Of a stretch of 64,000 bases of DNA, positions 1 to 8,937 are shown in pieces (positions within the stretch are counted from its first letter, which is position 1; each line of letters opens with the position of its first letter). A model generated the notes under the pieces. That model searched no databases. It saw nothing but the letters and a program-made list of their open reading frames with translations, and was not told the origin of the DNA. The translations under genes and the position numbers were made by a program. The stretch is from Clostridia bacterium (GTDB lineage Bacteria > Bacillota > Clostridia > Oscillospirales > Acutalibacteraceae): positions 62,001 to 126,000 of the forward strand of contig JAFYOI010000058.1 of NCBI GenBank assembly GCA_017560255.1, given 5' to 3'.

Positions 1-1
1 C

Positions 2-661
2 GACGAGTTCCTTGTAAACGACAACATGATTGCTTTGCCGTCCGAAGTTGAAATGGCAAGTGACGTTGAAATTCTCAGAGGTCCGAACATTAAAGAGTTC
101 CCGAACAGCACAACTTTGCCGCAGGATATTTCCGCAAAAGCGGTTCTCAAAGTCGGCGACAACATCACAACCGACCATATTATGCCTGCAGGTTCAAAGA
201 TTCTCCCCTATCGTTCAAATATCCCCCACCTTTCACAGTACTGCTTCGCTGTTTGCGACACCCAGTTTGCAGAACGTTGTAAGAAAGAGGGCAGCGGCAT
301 CGTAATCGGCGGTTCCAACTACGGTCAGGGTTCATCAAGAGAGCACGCAGCACTTGTTCCGCTCTACCTCGGTGTAAAGGCGGTTGTTGTAAAATCATTT
401 GCAAGAATTCACTGCGCTAACCTCATCAATGCAGGTATCATTCCGCTCACGTTCAAGGACGAGGCGGATTATGAAAAGATTGAACAGGGCGATTCCCTCG
501 CGCTTTACAACATCCGTGACTGCATTGAGAACGATAAGCCCATCGTTCTCAAAAACGAAACAAAGGGAATTGAAATTGCTCTCAACAGTGACTTCTCACA
601 GCGTCAGAAAGATATTATTCTTGCGGGCGGTCTTCTCAACTACACCCGCGAAAATTCTTAA
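2..661 (+). CDS. acnA: Aconitate hydratase, C-terminal part (5' end outside window)
   Basis: The reading frame is open from the first bases, so the start lies upstream of the window; about 219 C-terminal residues are present. This is the swivel domain of aconitase-type hydro-lyases. It carries the GDNITTDHI stretch, the GSNYGQGSSREHA motif (bases about 314-352) that contributes active-site Ser/Arg residues, and the SFARIHCANLINAGIIPL block. Aconitase interconverts citrate and isocitrate in the cytoplasm with a [4Fe-4S] cluster; the cluster cysteines would be in the missing part. Isocitrate dehydrogenase follows after 20 bases, so the two form the oxidative branch from citrate to 2-oxoglutarate. 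A 3-isopropylmalate dehydratase is less likely, because the domain is fused within one chain and the neighbour is isocitrate dehydrogenase. Confidence 0.9.
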   Translation, partial: DEFLVNDNMIALPSEVEMASDVEILRGPNIKEFPNSTTLPQDISAKAVLKVGDNITTDHIMPAGSKILPYRSNIPHLSQYCFAVCDTQFAERCKKEGSGIVIGGSNYGQGSSREHAALVPLYLGVKAVVVKSFARIHCANLINAGIIPLTFKDEADYEKIEQGDSLALYNIRDCIENDKPIVLKNETKGIEIALNSDFSQRQKDIILAGGLLNYTRENS

Positions 662-681
662 TAGAACGGAGTAAAAAGATT

Positions 682-1851
682 ATGGAAAATATGATCAAAC
701 AGGCAACCGAAAAATTTGAAGCGCTTGTAAGACAACAACTTGCAAGAGCACAGGCTATTAAAGAGCAGGGCGATTTCATCGACTATGCAAAACTTGACAA
801 AATCATTATCGGCGTTTGCGGCGGTGACGGCATCGGCCCGATTATCACAAAGGAATCCGCAAGAGTTCTTGAATATATGCTCGCAGACCTCGTAAAAGAG
901 GGCAAAGTTGAATTCAAGATGATCGAAGGTCTTACAATTGAGAACAGAGTTGCTGTTATGAAAGCAATTCCCGACGATGTTCTTGAAGAACTCAAGGCTT
1001 GCCACGTTATCCTCAAAGGCCCGACAACCACCCCCCAGAAGGGCGATCCGTGGCCGAACATTGAGAGCGCAAACGTTGCAATGAGAAAGGCGCTCGACCT
1101 TTTCGGCAACGTAAGACCCGTTAAAGTTCCCTCACAGGGTATTGACTGGACTTTCTTCCGCGAGAATACGGAGGGCGCTTATGCGCTCGGTTCAAGCGGT
1201 TTCAACGTTTCCGATGACCTTGCTTTTGACTTCACTGTTGCTACTTCCGAGGGTTGCGAGAGAATTGCAAGACTTGCTTACGAATATGCAAGAAAGAACA
1301 ACAAGGGACGCGTTTCACTTATCAATAAGGCAAATGTTATCAAAACAACCGACGGTAAATTCCTCACACTCTGCCACAAGGTTGCAGAGGAATACCCCGA
1401 AATCACAACTGACGAATGGTACATTGATATCACAACGGCAAAACTTATCGATGAGAAGCGCCGCAAGGACTTCAAAGTATTCGTTCTCCCGAACCTCTAC
1501 GGCGATATTCTCACCGACGAGGCTGCTGAATTCCAGGGCGGCGTAGGTACTGCAGGTAGTGCAAACCTAGGTAAGAGATACGCTATGTTTGAGGCAATCC
1601 ACGGCTCCGCTCCAAGAATGATGAAGGAAGGCAGAGGCAAGTACGCTGACCCGTGCTCAATGCTCCGCGCATCCGTTATGCTTCTTTCTCACATTGGTCA
1701 GCAGGAAAAGGCAGACCTTCTTGAGCGTGCACTTGACATCTGTATGTACGAGGAGAAGAAGATGACCATCACGGGCCGTGACACAGGCTGCACCTGTAGC
1801 GAATTCGGCGACTACGTTATGGAAACCGTTCAGAAACTCTGCAACGCATAA
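682..1851 (+). CDS. icd: Isocitrate dehydrogenase, NAD-type (isocitrate/isopropylmalate dehydrogenase family)
   Basis: 389 residues. It oxidatively decarboxylates isocitrate to 2-oxoglutarate. Family hallmarks are GDGIGP near residue 48, the substrate-binding RENTEG at residues 160-165, NLYGDILTDEAA, and the coenzyme-loop region around FEAIHGSAPRM. The protein carries about 38 extra residues before the nucleotide-fold start and an unusual Cys-rich tail (TGRDTGCTCSEFGDY). The start ATG follows CGGAG by 11 bases. It lies 20 bases after aconitase and just before rex, suggesting one transcript. The family also contains isopropylmalate and homoisocitrate dehydrogenases; aconitase next door favours isocitrate. 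NAD rather than NADP is inferred from overall type and not proven. Confidence 0.88.
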   Translation: MENMIKQATEKFEALVRQQLARAQAIKEQGDFIDYAKLDKIIIGVCGGDGIGPIITKESARVLEYMLADLVKEGKVEFKMIEGLTIENRVAVMKAIPDDVLEELKACHVILKGPTTTPQKGDPWPNIESANVAMRKALDLFGNVRPVKVPSQGIDWTFFRENTEGAYALGSSGFNVSDDLAFDFTVATSEGCERIARLAYEYARKNNKGRVSLINKANVIKTTDGKFLTLCHKVAEEYPEITTDEWYIDITTAKLIDEKRRKDFKVFVLPNLYGDILTDEAAEFQGGVGTAGSANLGKRYAMFEAIHGSAPRMMKEGRGKYADPCSMLRASVMLLSHIGQQEKADLLERALDICMYEEKKMTITGRDTGCTCSEFGDYVMETVQKLCNA

Positions 1852-1875
1852 TAATATTGTCGGGAGTTGTATTTT

Positions 1876-2505
1876 ATGCAGATAAAAAACAGCGACATTC
1901 CGATTCCGTCATTAAGACGGCTTCCGATATATCACAGGGTTATCGAAGGGCTTAAACGTAAAAACGTCAGCAAAGTTTCATCGCATAAACTTTCACAGAT
2001 TACGGGCTTCACCGCCTCACAGATACGTCAGGACATCAGTTTTGTCTGCTCAATCGGTCAGCAGGGCTACGGATACAACGTTGATGAACTCTATTTCGAA
2101 TTAAGCAGGGTTCTGAAAACAACTAATCCACTCAAGGCAATCCTTATCGGTGCGGGCAACCTCGGCCGCGCTGTTGCATCAAACCTTATGACGAAGCAGG
2201 CAGGAATAAACCTTATAGGCATTTTCGACAAGAACGAGGCTATGTCGGGAAAACTTATAAAAGAAATCCCGATCAGAAACCTTTACGTTCTTGACGAATT
2301 CTGCCATGATAACTCACCGAAAGTCGCAATTTTATGCATTCCGGAAATTGACGCCAGAACGATGGCAACTCAATTACGTCAACTTGGCATCAAGGGAATC
2401 CTTAATTTCAGCGAGGCAAATCTTAGCGCAGAATTTCCCGACCTGATGGTTGAGGACGTGAGTTTCAGCGACAGTCTTCTGTCACTTCGTTATTATTTAG
2501 AATAA
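1876..2505 (+). CDS. rex: Redox-sensing transcriptional repressor Rex
   Basis: 209 residues, the usual Rex length. An N-terminal winged helix (about residues 1-80, with the SQITGFTASQIRQDISF recognition region) is followed by a Rossmann domain with GAGNLGRAV at residues 93-101. A C-terminal domain-swap helix ends the protein. Rex binds DNA when the NADH/NAD+ ratio is low and releases it when NADH rises, controlling fermentation and electron-transfer genes. An in-frame TTG at 1867 is possible, but GGGAG at 1862-1866 is well spaced for ATG 1876, so that start is used. Rex is usually near groES/groEL or butyrate genes in Clostridia; here it follows aconitase and isocitrate dehydrogenase, which make NADH. 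Confidence 0.93.
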   Translation: MQIKNSDIPIPSLRRLPIYHRVIEGLKRKNVSKVSSHKLSQITGFTASQIRQDISFVCSIGQQGYGYNVDELYFELSRVLKTTNPLKAILIGAGNLGRAVASNLMTKQAGINLIGIFDKNEAMSGKLIKEIPIRNLYVLDEFCHDNSPKVAILCIPEIDARTMATQLRQLGIKGILNFSEANLSAEFPDLMVEDVSFSDSLLSLRYYLE

Positions 2506-2524
2506 TCAAAGGGTGTAGTAAACT

Positions 2525-3196
2525 TTGGAAAAAATTCTTAACATCGAAATTTTCGATATGTTCCCCTACGAGCACGGATTTATCTTCTCGAAGAAAATCC
2601 GCACAGATGAGGGACGAGTAAAAATTTCATACAACACCTTTTTGACGGAACTCGGTGAATCTCACAGTATTTCACGCGGCGCATACCTGTTCAACAAATT
2701 TGGTGAAACGTATAAAAATATCGCCAACCAACTTGGCGACTACGTAACGTGCGACAGTACTTTGTTGCCCGACGGCAGACGAATGGTTGTATTCCCCTCG
2801 GGAGAATACGGAATTTTTACGGCCAACGGAATGGTGCAAAGCACGGGAGACCTTAAATATAAGGAAGACCGTGCACACGGAATTTGTATGGACGGCGAAA
2901 ATTTCTGGTCAGTTGTACCGAACAGCAATTGTGTACTGCGATACAACGTAAAAAGTCTTGGCATAAATATGAGAATCGGTGGCGGCAGGGCTTCTGCATT
3001 TGAACGTCCCGAGGACATTGTTATGTACGACGGGAAACTCTACGTCTGTTGTGCGGAATCGTGCTGTGTCAAGTCAATCGACCTGAAAGACTACTCCATC
3101 AGGACGTACATCGTCTTTGACGAGCCGATATGGAAATATCTGCGTGTTAACGGAAAAGAATTTGTATTACTTAATTCCGGAATTTACAAGTTATAA
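2525..3196 (+). CDS. Hypothetical protein, beta-propeller-like
   Basis: 223 residues, TTG start 19 bases after rex. I do not recognise a named family. The chain has no signal peptide or membrane segment. It shows repeated beta-strand patterns of the form GKLYVCC, GENFWSV and NGKEFVLL, spaced about 40-50 residues apart, which resembles NHL or SMP-30-like propeller blades. Two vicinal cysteine pairs (VCCAESCC) lie near residues 177-184. It is the last gene before a strong terminator, so it probably shares the aconitase-icd-rex transcript. The role is unknown. Confidence 0.65.
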   Translation: MEKILNIEIFDMFPYEHGFIFSKKIRTDEGRVKISYNTFLTELGESHSISRGAYLFNKFGETYKNIANQLGDYVTCDSTLLPDGRRMVVFPSGEYGIFTANGMVQSTGDLKYKEDRAHGICMDGENFWSVVPNSNCVLRYNVKSLGINMRIGGGRASAFERPEDIVMYDGKLYVCCAESCCVKSIDLKDYSIRTYIVFDEPIWKYLRVNGKEFVLLNSGIYKL

Positions 3197-3210
3197 ATGA
3201 TTAAATTTTA

Positions 3211-3246
3211 AACCCCCGACTCTGCTTGTATGCAGAGTCGGGGGTT
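3211..3246. terminator. Bidirectional rho-independent terminator
   Basis: A perfect 15-bp stem (arms 3211-3225 and 3232-3246, core CCCCCGACTCTGC) with a 6-base loop. It has AT-rich flanks on both sides and sits between two convergent genes. Confidence 0.93.
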
Positions 3247-3250
3247 ATTT

Positions 3251-4096
3251 CTACTCTAACGTAATCAGTGATATTTCGGGAGTGTTCAAAAATCTGAATT
3301 TGAATTTTGTATATCCAAGACCCGAAGAGAGATTCATATATTTTCCGTTAAGTTCATACACGCCCTTTGTGTACTTAGGAAAAAGACGTCCGTATTCGCC
3401 GAATACACCGCCCAAGATTGGCAGGCGGATTATTCCGCCGTGAATATGACCGCTGAACGTAATATCAGCGCCCCATTCGGCATAGGACTCAAACAAATGT
3501 CCCTCATGGGCAAGCAGAAACGTCGGCGCATCGTTGGGACATTTTCCGATTTTCTCCTCAATTAATTCGGGAGTCAGGACGGTTGCTTCACCCTTTTTCT
3601 CACGAATTGAGGAAACACCGAAAAGATGTATTTTCGCGCTCCCCTCTTCAAGCGGTACGTATGCGTTATCAAGTACCGTTACGCCCAATTCACGAATTTT
3701 CGAGAAAAACTCCGCATACTCTTTTGGATTATCACGCCTTACAACAACGTCGTGATTGCCAAGACTGTAATAAACAAGAAACTGACCGCCGAGATTTCCC
3801 AAAAGTTCAATAAACGCGTTGCCGTTTTTGGAAAATCGGTCAATACAATCCCCCGACACAAAGATATAATCGGGCGACAACTCCTTGACCGTCTTTGCAA
3901 GTTCGGCGTTTTTTTCACCGAAACGTGAATTGTGCAAATCACTGATATGCAATATCTTCTTGCCCGAGAATTCCTTCGGTAAATTATTAATATTTATTTT
4001 TTCGTGGACAACTTCAAATCGGTTGGTAACCAGAACGCCCTGCAACAAACAGGCAATTCCGATTACGGCAACAACAAGAATTATTACAAGTACCAT
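3251..4096 (-). CDS. Membrane-anchored metallophosphoesterase (YkuE/YaeI-like)
   Basis: 281 residues. The first 22 residues form a hydrophobic anchor; the rest is a calcineurin-like phosphoesterase. The metal-binding blocks are in order: SDLHN (52-56), SGDCID (81-86), GNHD (113-116), AHEG (196-199) and GHIHGG (216-221). A two-metal centre is therefore intact. Relatives include the UDP-2,3-diacylglucosamine hydrolase-like YaeI and B. subtilis YkuE, which is exported and binds the wall; the true substrate is not predictable from sequence. It has its own promoter at 4163-4191 and is divergent from the recD2 operon. Confidence 0.85.
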   Translation of the reverse strand: MVLVIILVVAVIGIACLLQGVLVTNRFEVVHEKININNLPKEFSGKKILHISDLHNSRFGEKNAELAKTVKELSPDYIFVSGDCIDRFSKNGNAFIELLGNLGGQFLVYYSLGNHDVVVRRDNPKEYAEFFSKIRELGVTVLDNAYVPLEEGSAKIHLFGVSSIREKKGEATVLTPELIEEKIGKCPNDAPTFLLAHEGHLFESYAEWGADITFSGHIHGGIIRLPILGGVFGEYGRLFPKYTKGVYELNGKYMNLSSGLGYTKFKFRFLNTPEISLITLE

Positions 4097-4162
4097 TTTT
4101 CACCCACACAATAAACAATGTAATCTTGATTTTAATAATTATTTATGCGATAATCTATAGTT

Positions 4163-4191
4163 AGTATAACAATTATGTCGCACGATTGCAA
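4163..4191 (-). promoter_or_regulatory. Candidate sigma-A promoter for the metallophosphoesterase
   Basis: On the minus strand TTGCAA (4191-4186), a 17-base spacer and TATACT (4168-4163). The coding start is about 70 bases downstream. Confidence 0.6.
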
Positions 4192-4256
4192 TTGTAATTT
4201 TTATTTACTAAAACAATATGGCGATCTTTTGCATATAATACGTTGAGGTGAAATTT

Positions 4257-4601
4257 ATGCCCGAAACTATTATATGCGTTATAATGTTCATTCCCGCCGT
4301 TGTAGGCGTAATTGCAATCGTACAGGAAATTATGTTGGCGTTTGTAACGCCGAAAGGTATGAACTCCCCCATTCTTATCATTCCGTTCAATTCGGAAAAC
4401 GACGACGTGGAGTTCATTCTCAAAAGTGCGGGTTTCCGCGCGCAACTCTACGGACACAAATATTGTTCAAGAGTTATTGCAGTTGACCGCAGCGAAAATT
4501 ATTACGATAACGAAATTTGTCTTAAATCCTGCGACGATATGGACTTCATTGAAATCTGCAATTACGACGAACTTTTGCAACTGATTGAAAAACAGAGGTA
4601 A
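4257..4601 (+). CDS. Small membrane-anchored hypothetical protein
   Basis: 114 residues. An N-terminal hydrophobic helix (about residues 3-25) is followed by a soluble alpha/beta domain of about 85 residues without a known motif. ATG 4257 is preceded by GAGGTG six bases upstream; the in-frame GTG at 4248 overlaps that ribosome binding site and is rejected. It ends 8 bases before recD2, so it is probably the first gene of the recD2-comF-mreB operon. Function unknown. Confidence 0.7.
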   Translation: MPETIICVIMFIPAVVGVIAIVQEIMLAFVTPKGMNSPILIIPFNSENDDVEFILKSAGFRAQLYGHKYCSRVIAVDRSENYYDNEICLKSCDDMDFIEICNYDELLQLIEKQR

Positions 4602-4609
4602 AAACAAGG

Positions 4610-6823
4610 ATGAAACAAATGTTAAACGACGAAAACATATCTGAAATAAACGGCACGGTTGAAGCAATCACTTTTCATAACGAAGCAAACGGTTTCACTA
4701 TCCTTGAATTTTCAACCGAAGAAGAACTTGTAACGGTTGTCGGCACTTTCCTCAACGTCTTTGTCGGAGAGGAAATGACTGTTTACGGCAATTGGGTGTA
4801 TCATCAGAGTTTCGGCCGTCAATTCAAGGCATCTTCGTGCGAAAGGCGGTTGCCAAACTCTGCTGCCGCCTTTTTGCGATACCTATCAGGCGGCGCAATC
4901 AAGGGCATTGGCCCGTCCACCGCAGTTAAAATTGTCGAGAAATTCGGCGATAAGACATTTGACGTGCTTGAAAACGAGCCGTTAAAACTTACCGCCATCA
5001 AGGGAATTTCAATGGCAAAGGCCGTACAATTCTCCGATGAATTCAAAAAGCAGTTTGCAATCAGGGAGACTATCCTCTCCCTCGGTGCTTTCGGTCTTAC
5101 GTCGGAAGAATGCATCAAGGTTTATAAAAAGTTCGGCGGTCAATCTTTTTCCGCCGTTTCTGAAAATCCCTACGTTCTGTGCCGCGAAGGAATAAACCTC
5201 GGTTTTGTACGAGTTGATGAAATTGCGAACAAAATCAATCCGTCCTCTCCCCAATCACACAGATTAAATGCAGGTATAATCTTTGTTATCCGCCACAATT
5301 TGGGTAACGGTCACACCTGCATACCGAGAAATAAACTCACTACACCCTGCGCTAATTTATTGGCTGTAGATGCAGAAACGATTGAAATAGAAATTGACAA
5401 TATGATAGATGCAAAAGAACTTGTTTGCGTCAAAGTTAAGGACAAGGAATACATATATTTACCCAGCACTTACAACGCAGAAATGGCTGCAGCACAGAGA
5501 ATCAAAATTCTCCAAAAATTTCCGCCGATATGCGCTAATGCACCCGAATCGGAAATTGAACTTGCAGAGGAAAATTTGGGAATAAAATACGAAGAAATGC
5601 AAAAAATCGCAATCAGCGAGGCTTTGCAAAGAGGTATGTTCATTCTCACTGGCGGCCCCGGTACAGGCAAAACGACGACCTTGAACGCAATCATCTGGAT
5701 TATGGAACGTCAGGGTCTGCACGTCACTTTGACCGCCCCGACGGGCAGAGCCGCAAAAAGAATGTCGGAAGTTACGGGAAAAGAAGCAAAAACCGTGCAT
5801 CGACTTCTGGAGGCAAGTTTTACACCCGATGAGCAGCATACTTTTGCAAGAAATGAGCAACATCCACTTGACACAGACGTTGTTATTATTGATGAGATTT
5901 CAATGGTTGACATATATCTTTTTGACAGTTTGCTTGCTGCTCTCCCTTTCGGTTGCCGTATCATTATGGTAGGCGACTCCAACCAGTTGCCATCAGTTGG
6001 CCCTGGCAACGTACTTGAAGACCTGATTACAACGGAGAAAATACCCGTTGTTAAACTCAACGAAATTTTCAGGCAATCCGGAAACAGTATGATTGTAAAC
6101 AACGCGCACAAAATCATAAACGGACAAGCCCCCGAATTAAGACGAAAAGACGGCGACTTTTTCCACCTTGAACGCCCCAATCCACACGACGTTGCCTCAC
6201 TTGTTCAATCACTGTACGCAGAACGTTTGCCGAAAACTTACGGATACTCCCCTCTTTTCGACATCCAGGTATTGTGCCCGTCAAAAAAAGGAAATCTCGG
6301 CACGATCAATCTCAACAGGGTATTACAGGAAAAACTCAATCCGCATGATTTTTCAAAGCAAGAACTGAATCTTAACGGAAGAATTTTAAGAATTGGTGAT
6401 AAAGTTATACAAACAACCAATAATTATGATATAATATGGAAAAAGGACGATAAAACCGAGGGCACGGGCGTTTTCAACGGCGACATAGGAATCATAACGG
6501 AAATCAATCACCGTGAAAGCGTGATAAGCGTGCGTTATGATGACAGAATTGCCGCACACCCATTTGAAACAGCAGCAAAACTCGACCTTGCTTATGCCAT
6601 AACAATCCACAAAAGTCAAGGTAGTGAGTTTGAGGCGGTTATAATCCCCACGCTGTTTGTACCACCGCAACTTTGCTACCGCAACCTTTTTTACACCGCG
6701 GTTACAAGGGCAAAGAAACTACTTATAACCATCGGCACAGTCCAGACCATTGAAGAAATGACAAAAAACAATAACAAGGCAAAGCGCTGCTCGTGCCTTA
6801 AATATTTTCTCAAAGATACCTAA
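4610..6823 (+). CDS. recD2: RecD2-type ATP-dependent DNA helicase (YrrC)
   Basis: 737 residues, normal for RecD2. A 5'-3' superfamily 1B helicase that works without RecBC in many Firmicutes, in DNA damage tolerance. The N-terminal OB-like region is followed by helix-hairpin-helix motifs (AIKGIGPSTAVKIVEKFG and TAIKGISMAKA). The helicase core has Walker A GGPGTGKTT at about 347-355, Walker B with VVIIDEISMVD at about 422, PSVGPGNVLEDL, and motif VI-region AYAITIHKSQGSEF near 660. No RecB or RecC gene is in the window. It is followed by comF after 15 bases. Confidence 0.95.
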   Translation: MKQMLNDENISEINGTVEAITFHNEANGFTILEFSTEEELVTVVGTFLNVFVGEEMTVYGNWVYHQSFGRQFKASSCERRLPNSAAAFLRYLSGGAIKGIGPSTAVKIVEKFGDKTFDVLENEPLKLTAIKGISMAKAVQFSDEFKKQFAIRETILSLGAFGLTSEECIKVYKKFGGQSFSAVSENPYVLCREGINLGFVRVDEIANKINPSSPQSHRLNAGIIFVIRHNLGNGHTCIPRNKLTTPCANLLAVDAETIEIEIDNMIDAKELVCVKVKDKEYIYLPSTYNAEMAAAQRIKILQKFPPICANAPESEIELAEENLGIKYEEMQKIAISEALQRGMFILTGGPGTGKTTTLNAIIWIMERQGLHVTLTAPTGRAAKRMSEVTGKEAKTVHRLLEASFTPDEQHTFARNEQHPLDTDVVIIDEISMVDIYLFDSLLAALPFGCRIIMVGDSNQLPSVGPGNVLEDLITTEKIPVVKLNEIFRQSGNSMIVNNAHKIINGQAPELRRKDGDFFHLERPNPHDVASLVQSLYAERLPKTYGYSPLFDIQVLCPSKKGNLGTINLNRVLQEKLNPHDFSKQELNLNGRILRIGDKVIQTTNNYDIIWKKDDKTEGTGVFNGDIGIITEINHRESVISVRYDDRIAAHPFETAAKLDLAYAITIHKSQGSEFEAVIIPTLFVPPQLCYRNLFYTAVTRAKKLLITIGTVQTIEEMTKNNNKAKRCSCLKYFLKDT

Positions 6824-6838
6824 ACGGAGGAAAAATTT

Positions 6839-7537
6839 ATGAGGTTATTCGGAAAGAACTCGCCTCTGATTGCCGCAATTTTACCCAAAGTCTGTATTGC
6901 TTGTGATAAACGAATTCCCGAAAACGAAGAATTTTGCTCGGGATGTTATCCGTATATGAAAAGAATCAGCATACCGGCTTGTGACGTTTGCGGCAAAAGC
7001 AAAAAGCGTTGTCCATCACACGACAAAAGTACTAATTATAATTTTATTTGCGCCCCCTTTTATTATCGCGGCGCTATAAGGGCGGGATTAAGGCATTTTA
7101 AATTCGGCAACAGACAAAATTCTGCCGACTTCTTTGCCGACCAGATGGCAAAATATCTTATAAAATCCCATCCCGACATAAAATTTGATTACATAACTTA
7201 TGTGCCGATGACGGAAAAGCAGATTAAAGACAGAGGATTTAATCAAAGCCAGGTACTCGCTCAAAGAGTTGCAAAAATTCTGAATGTTGAATGCCGCTCT
7301 GACATACTCATTAAATTGTATAACATTGAACCGCAACACAACCTGAGCGCTATGTACAGAAAAGGAAACGTTGCGGGTGTATTTGACGTTGAAAACAGAG
7401 AAATCATTAAAAATAAAAACATACTGATTGTCGACGACATTAAAACAACGGGTTACACCGTTGATGAATGTGCAAAAATGCTCAAACAATATGATGCTGC
7501 AATGGTTGGTTGCCTTTGCGCCGCAATTGTTATCTAA
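6839..7537 (+). CDS. comF: ComF family phosphoribosyltransferase-like protein
   Basis: 232 residues. An N-terminal zinc-binding region has paired cysteines (C19/C22, C33/C36, C48/C51, C58). A C-terminal type I phosphoribosyltransferase fold carries the signature ILIVDDIKTTGYT near residue 195. ComF proteins act in DNA uptake during competence, probably with the ComFA translocase and PriA; the phosphoribosyl substrate is unknown. A good Shine-Dalgarno (CGGAGG) precedes the start. It sits between recD2 and a mreB-like gene. Presence of comF alone does not show that the organism is competent. Confidence 0.9.
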   Translation: MRLFGKNSPLIAAILPKVCIACDKRIPENEEFCSGCYPYMKRISIPACDVCGKSKKRCPSHDKSTNYNFICAPFYYRGAIRAGLRHFKFGNRQNSADFFADQMAKYLIKSHPDIKFDYITYVPMTEKQIKDRGFNQSQVLAQRVAKILNVECRSDILIKLYNIEPQHNLSAMYRKGNVAGVFDVENREIIKNKNILIVDDIKTTGYTVDECAKMLKQYDAAMVGCLCAAIVI

Positions 7538-7558
7538 AAACAGAAGGAATGAATCGCG

Positions 7559-8578
7559 ATGAAAATAGGTGTTGATTTAGGAACAAAAAACATTATTGTA
7601 TATGCCGAGCCAAAAGGGATTGTGGCAGAATTCCCCTGCGTTATTGCCTTTGATACAAACGAAGGCAAAATTATAACAATTGGTGAAAATGCGCAAAAAA
7701 TGATAGGACGAAACCCCGCATCAATGAAACTCATCCGTCCGTTCATTGACGGCGCCGTTTCCGATTTTGACAGTCTTGAATCCTTACTCCGTTACATTAT
7801 AAAAACAACTTGCAAAAACGCAGTTATAAAGCCGAAAATTGCAGTTTCCAGACCTTGCACAATATCAAACTTTGAGGAAGCGATGCTCAAAAAAATCGCC
7901 CTTAATGCAGGCGCAAGGCAGGTTTTGATTGTTGATGAAGCAGTATCGGCAATCATCGGTGCAGGCGTTGACGTCAGCCGTCCTGAAGGAAATATTGTTG
8001 TTGACATTGGCGGCGGTTACACAAATATTGCGGTTGTCACAATGGGACAGATTGCAAAATCAACCACTATAAAGAATGGTGGCAACAGATTTGACAACGC
8101 AATTCAAGGGTATATCAAACGTAAATACAACGTTCTTATCGGTGAACTCAGCGCCGAGGAAACAAAAAAGAGTATCGGCGGTGTATTGCCAAGGGAAAAC
8201 GAGATGGCTTACGTTATAAAAGGCCAATCCGTCCAGACGGGTTTCCCCGTAAACGTAGAGGTAAGTTCAACGGAGTTGTGCCCGATTTTATCCGGCATTG
8301 CAGACAGCATCACTTTTGGCATAAAGCAACTGTTGGAATCTACTCCCCCTCAACTCGTTTCCGATATTTATAAAAACGGTGTTGTCCTTACAGGTGGCGG
8401 CGCTTTATTGTACGGAATTGATACCTACTTACAACAGGAACTCAAAATCCCCGTAAGAATTGCGGAAAGCCCAAGCGAATGTGTAGCAAGAGGGATGAAG
8501 TATTTCCTTGCAAATTATGAAAAAATAATCAACGCCGACTACAGCTATGATGAACAAGGTGCACTTTATTTTGAATAG
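7559..8578 (+). CDS. mreB: MreB/Mbl-like rod-shape actin
   Basis: 339 residues. A bacterial actin with the phosphate-1 loop GVDLGTKN (3-10), phosphate-2 loop VVDIGGGYTNIAVV (about 146-159) and adenosine motif VLTGGGALL (about 275). It polymerises under the membrane and guides elongasome wall synthesis. No mreC, mreD or rodA is next to it, so this is a free-standing paralogue; mbl or mreBH type cannot be told apart by eye. It is the last gene of the recD2-comF operon before a terminator. Confidence 0.88.
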   Translation: MKIGVDLGTKNIIVYAEPKGIVAEFPCVIAFDTNEGKIITIGENAQKMIGRNPASMKLIRPFIDGAVSDFDSLESLLRYIIKTTCKNAVIKPKIAVSRPCTISNFEEAMLKKIALNAGARQVLIVDEAVSAIIGAGVDVSRPEGNIVVDIGGGYTNIAVVTMGQIAKSTTIKNGGNRFDNAIQGYIKRKYNVLIGELSAEETKKSIGGVLPRENEMAYVIKGQSVQTGFPVNVEVSSTELCPILSGIADSITFGIKQLLESTPPQLVSDIYKNGVVLTGGGALLYGIDTYLQQELKIPVRIAESPSECVARGMKYFLANYEKIINADYSYDEQGALYFE

Positions 8579-8584
8579 AAAATA

Positions 8585-8618
8585 AAAACGAGATGTGCTC
8601 AATTGCACACCTCGTTTT
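8585..8618. terminator. Terminator between convergent genes
   Basis: Arms AAAACGAGATGTGC and GCACACCTCGTTTT around a 6-base loop. One position is a G-U wobble on the minus strand and a mismatch on the plus strand. It probably serves both the mreB-like gene and the minus-strand gene ending at 8627. Confidence 0.8.
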
Positions 8619-8626
8619 ACTTTTTG

Positions 8627-8923
8627 TTAGTTTGCCTCTTCGAGAGCACGTTCGAGCCAGATTGAACCGATGTCAATCGCCTCATACAAGCCGCCTTTTT
8701 CGCTCCTCTTAATAAGTCTGTCACGAGGACGAGCGTCGGGATCCGTGCTGATAAGTTGAACCGTAACCTTTGTTGCAACTTCAAGATCGTCAATCTTTTC
8801 CTTGTCCTGAATCTGAAGCATAACAACAAATTTATCGTTCATATCGCCATAGTAAAGAGTGTTGCCGCATCTTACAAACGGCTTGCCCTTGTACATAAGA
8901 AATTCGCTTTTAGCCTTTGCCAT
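8627..8923 (-). CDS. Conserved small protein of unknown function
   Basis: 98 residues, soluble, no signal peptide. It has a beta-rich core (KPFVRCGNTLYYGD, KFVVMLQIQ, TKVTVQLIST) and a helical C-terminus ending in WLERALEE. I do not recognise a characterised family. It lies 14 bases downstream of the IreB-like gene, so the two are probably co-transcribed from the promoter at 9221-9250. Confidence 0.72.
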   Translation of the reverse strand: MAKAKSEFLMYKGKPFVRCGNTLYYGDMNDKFVVMLQIQDKEKIDDLEVATKVTVQLISTDPDARPRDRLIKRSEKGGLYEAIDIGSIWLERALEEAN

Positions 8924-8937
8924 AAAGCCACACCTTT

